DNA from: Notospermus geniculatus
Lineage: Eukaryota; Nemertea; Pilidiophora; Heteronemertea; Lineidae
Length of the DNA: 64,000 nucleotides
Assembly (NCBI GenBank): GCA_002633025.1
Contig: NMRB01000520.1
Coordinates: 129,099 to 193,098 of the forward strand
Reading direction: 5' to 3'
This document shows positions 33,508 to 44,200 of this stretch, piece after piece. Numbering within the stretch: the stretch's first letter is position 1; each line of letters starts with the position of its first letter. The notes beneath the pieces are model-generated. The model did no database searches. It had not been told where the DNA came from and saw nothing but the letters and a program-made list of their open reading frames with translations. The translations under genes were made by a program, and so were the position numbers.

Positions 33508-36500
33508 TTATGCTGAGGCTTCTTGTACTGTGAAGACCTTGACTTTTTCAATCTCCTCCTTGTCTTCATCTGACTCTTGGCGGGCGATCATCAGACAATG
33601 GCCGTAGCCGCAGGCGACCTTGTGTATATGAAGTCCCTCGACCGGTTTCATGATCTGTGCCTTTGTGGAGGATTTCGGCTTGTGCTCGCCATAACCCTGA
33701 AAAAAGAATTTTGAAATCAGTATGCTGGATATGAAAATAATGTCCAAGCAAGCACTTGGACTAAAGCCCCATTTACACTGCAGAATTTTCACCGTGCTCG
33801 TTCCAGACCGAGCACGGTTGGGTTCAATTTTGCCAAATGTAAACAGATCAAGCCAACTTGTCCCGGTGCCAAATGGCGTGTAAATGGGCCTGTACCGCTT
33901 GAATTTCAAAGTGTGTTAGGTCTGGGCCGAGCTCGACATGCTTCAACTGGGCTAGTGTTAAAAGGGCAAAAGATACGTATCAACTCACCAACTCTCCATA
34001 AGTTGGGCTTGGTCCCCATGATATGACACTATCTTCTGCAACAACTACAATGCTTTTGTTGCTGCAAATAAACAAAAATTTCAAATGTGATCTTCTTGTC
34101 TAACTGTAAAGTACTCTATCGTTTCAAGCATCAGTTGAATTTCTGCATGGTTATCCATCGGTTAATTTTCTGCAAGCAATCGTGCATTCACCAGTTGAAT
34201 TTCTGCAAGTAACCTTGCATTCATCAGTTGAATTTCTGCAAGTAACCTTCCATTTATCAGTTGAATTTCTGCAAATAATGAACCTTGCATTCATGGGCTA
34301 AATTTCTGCAAAAATAACCTTGCAGTCTTCAGTTATACATGTAGTTTTTGCAATCTTTATGACTGCAAAATTGAAACACGTGCAAAAAGGATCACTACTG
34401 CTAGGTGCTCTTACCAGCATCCAACACTCCTGACTTCCCACCCAGTCAAATCTTGTACCAGTTTGGGATACATGGCTGCCTCACCAGTCGGTTTGTTCTG
34501 GCCGAACATGTACAGACAACCGCCTGAGATAAGGAGAAGAGAGAATATATTTATAAGCGCCATGAGGTATTATCAGTGGAGTAAAGGTGAACAATACAGG
34601 ACATAGTCCTTTCAAGTGTGGATTTTAACTCGGGCTTTGAGAGCGGCAACATCTTTCATACAGGCCTTTCCGTTTGACGGGCGCGAAAATGCATGCGCCT
34701 CACAAACAATAGAATTTCGCGCCCGTCAAACGGAAAGGCCTGTTTTTCTTTGGCAGACTAACAGCCCAGGTGGAAACACAACACAATAGATTATTTCAAG
34801 CAAAACTCTTGGAAGATTCTCAGCATGCAGCTGTTTCTGCTTTCATGATCATGCTCAGAGTAAAGAGGCCGTATCAACATATTAAAACGTCAGATTGAAG
34901 CATACGTACTTGGGTTAGTGACGACCATACTAAATGAGCTGCCGGCCATACATATAGCTGCCGCACGGGCTGGAGCGCCATCGAACACCTTAACGAGCCG
35001 TGGAACCAGCTCGTCCTTCGTTTCGTTGTGTCCCAAACGACCGTACCCACCAAAACCCCAGGTGAACACCCGTTTTTTAGCATCTATTGCAATCTGAAAG
35101 ACGAATGAGAAAAATGTAAATTTCCACAACGCAATGCCGGCAGGGAATACTGTCGCTAAATTTTTGATCACTCACAGTATGATTTGTCCCACACGCAATG
35201 TCCGTGATCGCCACGTCAGCGATGTTTATATAGCGGCTGTCTTTAACCTCAAAGAAACACTTGACGGGCCGTGGCGTCGTTTCACAGTTATACGAAAGCT
35301 TGTTGCTGGTCACGAAGTATTTTCCATCTGTGTTGTGTCCTATCAGAAACAAGAAAAGAAGTTGAAGATTACTCAACAGGATCAATGCCACAAGTGCCAC
35401 AGTTAAATCTCCCCAGCAGACAACTCTCTACTATGGCCTGTATTTTAGAATGCTCCTGAACGTAAAGGAGTTCCTCAAGGCTATTGTTCTCAACTGGAGA
35501 ACAATAGTCTCGAGGAATTCCTTTACGTTGAGGAGCATTCGAAAATATGGGCCTACAACACCAAAGGAGACAACTCGCTATTATGACAACAAAGTTTAGC
35601 CACACATTTGTAGTTTCTATCCTTTTTGACCTCTGTAATCAGGACACCTCTCAATTAAGGACAGGTCCAACTCTATGATGTAATGTTCTAGACTCCAAAT
35701 ATTGCGGCATTTTCGGGATCAGTCTCGTGATCTTCCTGAATCACCACTCAGGACACACGTTGCCCCAAAAACTTAAGCTGTCAGAGGATATTTCTCCAGA
35801 CTATGCCGTACCCAGCTGTCCATATTCAGGAAGACCAAAGGAATACAATGTTCCTTTCACCGTGACGATCATGCTGAACTCTCCTCCGCAGGCGACCTTC
35901 TTGAATGGGCCTTTATCATTGTAGCGGTCCCCGATATGAATCTGCAAAGACAAAAATTTGTTCAGTCAGGGTTTCCGCCAGAGGGGAGAATGGGGAGAAT
36001 TCCATCCCCAAGAAAATTATTTGGGGATAAATCCATCCCCATATTTTTCAGAAAGAATGGATTTTTTTTCTTTAAATCTTGTCTTTTTTCTTTTCAAAAC
36101 ATCATATTATTATACCATCATGTTATCTTGCAGTCCATGTACAATGTTTTGTGAAAAAAATCCAAAAAAAATTTTTTTCCAAAAAAAAATTTTGAAAAAA
36201 AATTTTTTTTGAAAATTTTTTTTGGAAATTTTTTGGTCCATCCCCAATTTTTTTTTTCTGGCGGAAACCCTGTCAGTAATGTGTCAAGAAAACACAAAGC
36301 ACTAATTTGAGTTTCCACACTTTTTGAAACTTTTCCTTCCACGATGCAGAATGTGTAACTCGAGCTAATTCAATGGAATATACAAAGAGTAGCTTTCAAA
36401 TCTCACCTCAGTTGGACTTGGTACAGTTGCACTCTGATGTCCCAACCCGAGTTGACCCATTTTGTTGTCGCCAAAAGAAAACACACGCCCTTTGTCTGAA

Positions 36501-39500
36501 AAAATGAAAATGTGATGACCCACAGAACTGTATTTCCTCAAACAGGAAATAATGTGCCCAAGATGGATCAAATCCACAAATGTGACCCTCCACCACAAAC
36601 GAAAGAAGACGCACGGAAAATGAACCTAAATATACTGAGATGACACCAGGAGATAAGAAATAGTACCACTCAGATTTCACAATAGACAGACCAAACTGAA
36701 ATTCACAGATAATTCAGTCCCAACTTGCCAACCTCAGAGCGACTTCTGACTGGTTTTGGGGTGGAGGGTCACAAATACGATTGACGGATATCGGTATTTT
36801 GGTTGCACCGTCATGACGTGACACAACGGTCACAATATTACACAATGACTGATCGTCTACCTGATATCAAGAGCGTGTGATTCTTCCCACAAGATCCGTC
36901 CACGATCTTGACATTGTTCAAACATTCAAGGAGAGTTGGCATGTCGCGTCGTCGGCCTACGTCACCCTGACCGAGCTGACCCCTGTCATTACGCCCTGTT
37001 GAAAGAAAGAAGTGCCAGCATTGGGGGTGGGTACAAGATCCGGGCAGGATAGTGTAGAAATAATACATTTGACCAGGCAATGGATAAAAATCTCATAGGC
37101 GAGTTAATGATTGTGCAGTTGTGACAACAGCGTCATCCTGTCAGGAAATCCAGTGAACATTGTTATTAGAAAACAAATTCAGCTTCCGAGAACTGAACGA
37201 TCACCGTGGCGACATTTTGTAAGTAGGACATCTTGGAACAGTCAAACTGCTGAGAACAAAACTGTTCTGTGTTCAGTAAATTTACCCACCAAATGTGTAA
37301 GCCTTTCCATCCTCTGAGATGACAACACTGTGGCAAGCTGTGCACCCTGATACTACATTCTTCACCCTTATACCCTTGAATGGACCGATCCGATGAGGCT
37401 GCCACAGGTTTGGACCACCACAATTTTTTACTGCAATAGGAAGGAAGAAGGGTTTTATTTCAAGTCTAAAATATTGCACCATTCAGGGCCAGTTATGGCA
37501 TTTTTACACAACGTAGCTCCAAGCACAATTTTAGCGAATTATCTGAGCAGGAGGAAACCAGACAGCATGCAGAAAACCTGCACTTTTGATTCACTCTCTA
37601 TCCTCGTGATCACTTGAAGAATGGGTAACCATGGTCACGGATCAAACCTGAAACCTCAGAGGTGGCAGGACCTGATGTTTGCACTCTACCACTCTGACAG
37701 CATTTTATTTTTTTACAAAGTAAATAAATAGGGGTTAATCAGAAAATGAAGATTTACAAAATCTTCCCAAGTGATATAAATGGCCTACTTACCATTTTTA
37801 GGTAACCGATGGCGACCAACTAAATCCCAGTTGGTCCCTCCACAAATCAGTACCTCCCCGGCTGAAAAATCTGGCCCCGAGTTGACCTGCAAAAAGAGAG
37901 TCAGTGAGTGATCAAGTATGCAACGTGCACGACAGCTCATCGTGGAGATGAGAATTCATAACATCGTGCTGCATCCCAGGGTTTCCTTCACTTCAAAGGA
38001 TGCTGCATCCTCTCGAGACAGTCTGATGATGGAGAGATATTTTTCAAGTGGTAGAAGATGCTGACTTTTCTGCACCACTCCAGTACCAGTGCGTAAGCAG
38101 ACGACATCTTCTTAACTTGAAGATTTCTTTTCGAAAATTGACTTAATGCAAAGTATATTTGAATACACATGTAGGCAACTCTTTGTAACCCTTCTGATAC
38201 ATGTCCTGCCAACAGAATACACTTTTAGACAGGCCAACAGAATACACTTTTAGACAGGCCAACAGAATACACTTTTAGACAGGCCAACAGAATACACTTT
38301 TAGACAGGCCAACAGAATACACTTTTAGACAGGCCAACAGAATACACTTTTAGACAGGCCAACAGAATACACTTTTAGACAGGCCAACAGAATACACTTT
38401 TAGACAGGCCAACAGAATACACTTTTAGACAGGCCAACAGAATACACTTTTAGACAGGCCAACAGAATACACTTTTAGACAGGCCAACAGAATACACTTT
38501 TAGACAGGCCAACAGAATACACTTTTAGACAGGCCAACAGAATACACTTTTAGACAGGCCAACAGAATACACTTTTAGACAGGCCAACAGAATACACTTT
38601 TAGACAGGCCAACAGAATACACTTTTAGACAGGCCAACAGAATACACTTTTAGACAGGCCAACAGAATACACTTNTTGCAACTAAAGATACAGTAGCATA
38701 TAAATCTTTAAAACAGTTTTATCAATCACGACAATGCAAATTAAATTGAATTCTTTATCATTTTAAATTCGTGGAATCCTAGTAGCATCTCCCACAAATG
38801 ATCAATATTATAACGACGAACACGACATTAATATATAGAATGCCAAATAGATCCCTCTAAAGAATCGTTTCTTCAATTCAAACACTGCACAGGTTTCCTT
38901 GGTAACGCAGCATCTTCTAGTGCTGTGTATTCGATTTGTCGGCTGATTGTGTTAAAAATGTTGTGGTGGGTCCCTTGGGATACTGACGGGTCGATTTCTT
39001 ACATGCCAGGCACAAGTCACGCTCACAAAGAACATCCTTCAACTAAGTTTTTTTAAACACATTTTACATGTATACATTCAGAATGTATGTTACAAGTTGC
39101 AATAAAGTAAAGTACCGGTATGGCTTGCAAAATTTGGTAGTGCCTTAACTTGTCTTTGTGCAGCAAAGAATTTTGTTAAGACAGTGTAAGTTACATGTAT
39201 CTAATTTCAAAATTCCCTCAAAAAATCAAAGATATCTTGTTCAGGAAAAGGGGCCCCTTGACAGACAATGACAGAGTATACCTAGTAATCACTTGAGATT
39301 CCAAACCCCAATTCCTCCTGAAGCAAATTAGCCAACTGCCTTGGTACCATTCCCATTAACTGGTTGGTTTTTTCCAACCCTGCAAAAGACAGGTTGGATA
39401 AACTACCTAGGCAGGGTCATTTTTATAGCCATCTGAACAAAACATCCTCCATACAGCTCACTTCAAAAACATACAAGGACAGCCCTCTAACATCACCTGC

Positions 39501-41289
39501 GCCAACTAACATGACAACAGAACCCTGGATGAAAAGGCGGCCTCGAATGAAAAGACAAACATGAAAAGACAACCGAGGGAGTCTGGATTTAGATCAAGGA
39601 CAAGCCAACAAAGACAGCATCAAGGACGTGATTTCTCAAAGTATAAAACACAGCTGGATTCTGGCGAGCGTTGCATCAGTCATCAACGGGAGTCATCATG
39701 ATCATGACACAAAGAAACAATTACTCAACATGCTCAACAAACCAGGATGTCCAAATCAATATCAACGAGACAGCCATGTCAGCATTCTTTGTGTCAATAA
39801 TATTGAGGAGAACAGAAGCTTCAGACTTTTACTGAGTGATGACATCACAGATTATACAGAATTTTATTTGAGAGAAGAACAATGGCCATGTTTAATCGCT
39901 GTGCCTCTAGTTACTAAGGCCCAGGGTCGATATTCATAAATATTTACATGTATTGTAAGTCAAAGTGTGATACTTATCTCTTGTGTTGAACAAAGGATAA
40001 GTGTCACACTTAGACTTAAGGGCCTGTATTCGAGAAGCCTCCTTAACTCTAAGGTCCACCTTACCCTTTTGTATTTTGCCCTGCAAACAATACCTAAAGG
40101 TAAACCTTAGAGTTAAGGACGCTTCTAGAATTTGGTTCAAGTACATGTAGTTTTATGAATATGGGCCCAGGGTCCATGGCCCGTATTCTAGGAGCCTCCT
40201 TAACTCTAAGGTAAACTTTAAGCTTTTGTATTCTGCCATGCAAACAATATGCCGGCCCCACATTCATAAACATACTTAAGTCAAAGTGTGATACTTATCG
40301 TTTGTGTTGAACAAAGGATAAGTGGCACACTTAGACTTAAGTAGTTTATGAATATGGCCCCAGCCCGGCCTGTGACAGGGTAATTCTGGACTGACTTCAA
40401 TTCAAGTCTATAGATCCCAAAAGAAAATGTGATTGATTGGCATGGTAGGCCTACATGTATGACTGATAACTCAAAACAGCAAATGCATTGGTGCGCCATG
40501 ACAATAACAACAGCAAGGCCTAGGCCTCTGTAGTGACAGTGACAAAGACTAACTCCAGGGTCCATATTCATAAACATAATTAAGTCAAAGTGTGATACTA
40601 CTTATCTTTTGTGTTGAACAAAGGATAAGTGTCACACTTAGACTTAAGTAGTTTTATGAATATGGGAATGGGCCCAGTCAGTAGGTAGTCTTGAGTTTGA
40701 GTAGGGGGCCTAGGCCTTAATAAATCTTGTAGGCCTACAGCCTTTTTCTTGATATTGTGATTGACCATGTGTAGTCATGTGGTCACAGGTTGCGGATGTA
40801 GATTGGTGGTACAGGTTTTATGTAGGCCCATGTGAATTAGGCCCTATAAGTAATTTTGGTGATGAACCTCATCCCTCCTCTGGAGTCTGGTTTTCTTTGG
40901 GTCCATTTCTTTCTGAATACTTATTCTGTCTTCATTCAGACGTTTTTACATCAAATTTCAACCTGCATTCTTTGCCTTCACTGTGAACAAGACGCCAGTT
41001 ACACCTACAACGAAATAGACACTACGACACACAATGACATAACAACATAAAGTACAATTTATGACAATAACACACAGAGATTTCACTATTTTTAATCACT
41101 CACAATGTCAGCAGATGAATCGCCGTCATCAGTGATGGGTTCCCCAGTGCAGAACACAGGCTGATTTTCATTGTCTGCCGCGGCCCCGTCCTCAACTGAA
41201 TGAGAGCCATTCTGGCCCTCTTTTTTCTTCTTCGTTGTGCTAAAATCGTCCTCAGAATCAGAATCATTCTTCCTTTTTTTCGGTGGCAT
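33508..41289 (-). CDS. RCC2: RCC2 / TD-60-like protein, eleven coding exons
   Basis: RCC2 is an RCC1-fold protein of the chromosomal passenger and small-GTPase systems, acting at centromeres and in cell spreading. Exons (minus): 41289-41104, 37886-37793, 37430-37290, 36995-36861, 36495-36407, 35941-35812, 35339-35176, 35093-34910, 34523-34415, 34061-33989, 33696-33508. All join in phase to 497 codons plus stop, near the 522 of human RCC2. The N-terminus (MPPKKRKNDSDSEDDF) is a basic, acidic, nuclear-localisation-type tail. Seven-blade RCC1 repeats follow: GGTNWDLVGRHRLPK, FGRNDRGQLGQGD, FGDNKMGQLGLGH, FGLPEYGQLGHNTDGKY, WGFGGYGRLGHNE, ISWGPSPTYGELGYGEHKPKS. The C-terminus ends ESDEDKEEIEKVKVF. 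In exon 3 the family match requires the donor GTGGGT (37289) rather than the overlapping GTAAAT 4 nt later. Intron 1 (3.2 kb) is full of repeats. Start ATG 41289 is the first Met of the exon. Confidence 0.96.
33766..33890. mobile_element. MITE with GSCCCATTTACAC ends in RCC2 intron 10
   Basis: GCCCCATTTACAC and its inverted partner GTGTAAATGGGCC bound about 125 bp. Inner GTGCTCG / CGAGCAC and TTTTGCCAAATGTAAAC provide further folding. Non-coding. The left end of a similar element (GCCCGTTTACACATGC) is at 16559. Confidence 0.7.
34127..34345. repeat. Minisatellite of 33-bp units in RCC2 intron 9
   Basis: Roughly six degenerate units of AGTTGAATTTCTGCAAGTAA followed by CCTTGCATTCATC lie between exon 9 and exon 10. 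The unit length varies with small insertions (for example AATAATGAA). Confidence 0.8.
34660..34743. repeat. Perfect 29-bp stem hairpin in RCC2 intron 8
   Basis: Arm 34660-34688 (ACAGGCCTTTCCGTTTGACG onward) is the exact reverse complement of 34715-34743. The loop is 26 nt. Perfect pairing suggests recent insertion of a palindromic element. Confidence 0.9.
35435..35553. mobile_element. Fold-back element with GGCCYRTATTTT ends, RCC2 intron 6
   Basis: Arms of about 56 bp (GGCCTGTATTTTAGAATGCT onward; partner ends CGAAAATATGGGCC) are separated by only 5 nt. AGACAACTCTCTACTATG just left and AGACAACTCGCTATTATG at about 35569 just right are near-identical, either a long target duplication or outer direct repeats. 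The ends resemble the GGCCCGTATTC elements at 40 kb. Confidence 0.75.
35630..35666. repeat. Dispersed CCTCTGTAATCAGGACACC repeat, copy 2
   Basis: 35 bp identical to 15932-15966. The identity stops on both sides, so this is a short fragment of the family. Confidence 0.6.
35967..36272. mobile_element. Non-autonomous DNA transposon with TCAGT target duplication
   Basis: The ends CAGGGTTTCCGCCAGA and CTGGCGGAAACCCTG are inverted. TCAGT flanks both sides (35962-35966 and 36273-36277), a 5-bp target-site duplication. Inside are CCATCCCC / GGGGA words and a long A/T palindrome (36160-36235). CAGGG-type ends suggest hAT-like elements, some groups of which make 5-bp duplications. It fills most of RCC2 intron 5. 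Confidence 0.85.
37635..37705 (-). repeat. tRNA-derived SINE head in RCC2 intron 2
   Basis: On the minus strand TGTCAGAGTGGTAGAGTGC (box A, 37699-37681) and AGGTTTGATCCG (box B, 37649-37638) are spaced as in a tRNA. The T stem does not pair, so it is not a functional tRNA. Box A is the same as in the copy at 47087. Confidence 0.6.
38206..38674. repeat. 25-bp satellite array, about 19 near-identical copies
   Basis: The unit ACTTTTAGACAGGCCAACAG plus AATAC repeats with an exact 25-bp period and no visible differences between copies. It ends at an N (38675), so the true copy number may be larger. There are no spacers, so it is not a CRISPR array. Located in RCC2 intron 1. Confidence 0.97.
39918..40166. 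mobile_element. MITE of GGCCCATATTCATAAA type, split by a nested element
   Basis: The left end CAGGGTCGATATTCATAAA and right end TTTATGAATATGGGCCC are inverted. The body (AAGTCAAAGTGTGATACTTA, then AACAAAGGATAAGTGTCACA) is interrupted after ACTTAAG by the second element type at 40021-40135. Confidence 0.75.
40021..40135. mobile_element. Nested MITE, CCTCCTTAACTCTAAGG type
   Basis: GGCCTGTATTCGAGAAGCCT at the left pairs with AGGACGCTTCTAGAATTTGG at the right. CCTTAACTCTAAGG and CCTTAGAGTTAAGG are inverted. A half copy follows at 40178-40250 (GGCCCGTATTCTAGGAGCCT). Confidence 0.75.
40178..40250. mobile_element. Half copy of the CCTCCTTAACTCTAAGG MITE
   Basis: It matches the left two thirds of 40021-40135, including CATGCAAACAATA, then stops at the next element. 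Confidence 0.65.
40252..40362. mobile_element. MITE of GGCCCATATTCATAAA type, intact copy
   Basis: CCGGCCCCACATTCATAAAC at the left end, GTTTATGAATATGGCCCC at the right, with the body AAGTCAAAGTGTGATACTTA shared with 39918 and 40556. Confidence 0.8.
40556..40668. mobile_element. MITE of GGCCCATATTCATAAA type, third copy
   Basis: CAGGGTCCATATTCATAAAC at the left end and TTTTATGAATATGGG at the right; same body as the two preceding copies. Three copies of one family in 750 bp. Confidence 0.8.
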
Positions 41290-44200
41290 GTTTAGATCGC
41301 GAGTTTTTACACAAAATCAGCTCAAAAAGAGGATTCAAGAAAACCGCATGTAGCAGTGTATTGATGGAAAGTCTCGCTCACTCTCGCGCGAAATCTCGCG
41401 TGGGGTCAAGAAAGTGCGCGCGAACTGGTGTAACAGGTGGACAAGTCCCACCGTGATAACGGCCCGGTTACTAATTTTCCGGGCTAATTTTTTGACGGTA
41501 TTCCTTAAGGACAGCACAGATTTTTATTGGGGGACAGCGCTCGTAGTCTTGGTTCAACGCCAAACACGTGGACTTAATTTCTGGGAATCAAATGGAGTGG
41601 AGTATACTAGTAGTAGTACCTCCATGGTTTATGTTTGCTTGAACTATGGGGGGAATGCCTGCCTCCGAGGAAAAAGGGGCATGGCTCTGTCTGAGGAAGA
41701 TCCCATCGAAGATTTCAGGAGAAAAAATTACACGTGTAGTTTATTAGTTGGATACCGGTATCATCAATGGTGTATTTTTGGTATCATACAATTGTAACAC
41801 ATATTGATCTATGTTGTCACCAATACCTAAACAATATTCTTGTTTTGAATATTCTACTAAGAAACCCTTTGACCGATTTTACAAGGGGAAATAAACAAAT
41901 TTGAAGTTCTTTAGAAAAAATATGAAAGACAGGGGCGGATCCCAGGACTTCTGGAAAGAAAGGGGCATCCCTGGCACCCCCTCACACACACACAGAAAAA
42001 TTTCAACAATGGGAAGCCAAAATGCTTTTTCCAGGCTCTGAGGCACAAAAATCCAATCACTCTGCCGCAATAGCCCCCCTCCCAAATCCCACCACTGAAA
42101 GATCAGACACTGTGTGCAGTTTGTACGAGTTAGTATAGATGGCGTGGTGGTAGTGGGAGCACTGCTGCTGCCCTCTATTCGAAGGACGTACCACTAATAC
42201 CTGCTCCCGGCACCAACATTAGATGGAACAGCCACATTAAATGCGATATTTCTCCTTTTTTGTGATATTTAGATAGTATAACTTTATATGTACGAAACTG
42301 GTACGAATTGTGCTTTTATTTCAGTGGAGAATTTAGACCTCCGCGCTAGATTTTCTGTGCATATGCGAGGATGCTCCCAATTAATTAGTGGGAGGGCAAA
42401 CAGTAGAACTATCAGTAACGTTAGACGGGTTCTCTACACTTGTAGCGCTCCGGAAATAATTTGCCGAGCGTTACGAGGGCAAGAGACCAGTCTACAGTAG
42501 CGTCAAAATGGCCGTCTAAGTCAGAGTGGTGCAGCAGTTGTCAAGATAAACGTACAAACCGATTTTGAACGAAGGGTAAATCTTTTCATTCAGTTATCAT
42601 GGTTATGTGTAGGGGAAAGAGATAATTTGTTGGGTGCTGTATAACTAGGGCAAGTTATGCTGGGAACTGTTGTAGAATTAGAAACATTCACGAGGTTGCC
42701 ACTGCACGCACTGGCATGGCACTCACTCACTCACTCATACTGGCACGACACTGGGGTTGCATGCTTGTGCACAGCATACCTAGGCCTAGGCCTAGGCAGG
42801 CCTAGATAGGCCTAGTGCACAGCAGCACAGTGCATGGCCTGCTGTCATGCCTGTGTGTGAACATTACATGGTCATGATGGTGAATGTGTGACTCACTGCG
42901 CTGTGAGCCTGTGCTTTGTACATGTGTAGGCCTACCGGTAAGTTTTTTAGAATCCCCGATCAGAAGTGAAGTGAAGTGAGGAGGTTACTCCGGCTGGGCA
43001 TAGGCCTAGCCTATGCTATGGTATGGCACATGGAAATCCTATTATTGTAATGGTAATGCGGGGGATGGACGACCTTTTTTGGGGCGCTGATCGGGGATTC
43101 TAACATAACTCGTTCCATGACTTTGTGATTTCATTAAACATAAACAACAGTAGCCTCCTAGGCCTAGTAGGCCTATTACGGTATTAGATAAAGCATAGGG
43201 GCCTAGGCCTATTTATTTTATCAGCTCTTGCTGGCCTACCGGGTACTTGGGCTTGGCTTTGTCAACAGTTGATAAAATGAACCCTGTGAATGATTTCAGA
43301 TAAACACAGATGGCAATGCTGGGTGACATCTGAGTTAACACAGACAATGTTGGCCTGTACTGTACCTTTAAATCATGGTAGGCCTAATAATACACATAGC
43401 ATGTATGCCAGTTTGCATCATGGATAGTGTCATGTATCTAACTTCTGCTTTTTCAACAGCTTTAGAGTATGGATGTGTGAGTTGTGATTTTTAACTCAGC
43501 TACTTGATCCTTTGAGCAAAGGTTTACAACACTGTACAATGTAAAATGAATGCTTTGGCTTTAACTATAATAAACTGAAATCCCTACTGGCCTGGGACCG
43601 TTTATCATATTCATAATCAGACTATTTTAATGCAAGCTTCACTTCAGTGCTTCATTCCAGAATCTTGTTTCAATGGCCTACAAACATGGAAATCAAATGT
43701 CCATCAATTTCAATCAGATACCATATCTCCCTGTGTCCTCAGCTTTTGCTGTCAATATGCTTCTAAAAGCCAAGTTTTAAGGTGTTGGCTGATATGCTTT
43801 AGGAGGGACATCTTCCATGTCTAGGCCTACTTTTCATTCTCAAAAACAGCGACAGGGTTGTGTCTCGAGTATGAGATTGTAAATATCTGCATTCGAACCT
43901 GACATGCCTGAAAAGCCCTGCCTGACAAGCTGTACCATCTCAAACTCAGGATCAGCCAGTGTGAAACAAACCAAATTTTTGTGTACCAACATGTTCAGGT
44001 ATGCCTGTTCAATCCAAAAATAGACCTTGTGCATGTTGTGTTGTTATGACTCCTCACAGGACAATAAGACAATCATGGCACAATACAATAGGGTAGTTTA
44101 ATTCCTGAATGCCTGAGGGCAGCACCTGATTGTGTGCTCACTGGTCATCTGTACATTTAGAGGATTAGAAGTGCTCATGCTTGGCGTCCCTTTTGTTGAC

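Noticed and set aside
37635-37705. Genuine tRNA gene on the minus strand
   Set aside because: Boxes A and B are present but the T stem and acceptor stem do not pair.
38206-38674. CRISPR-like look of a regular short array
   Set aside because: Units are directly adjacent with an identical 25-bp period and no variable spacers, in an intron of an animal gene; it is a satellite.
39628-39939. 103-codon plus-strand open frame in RCC2 intron 1
   Set aside because: No family resemblance and it runs into a MITE; a nested gene is not supported.
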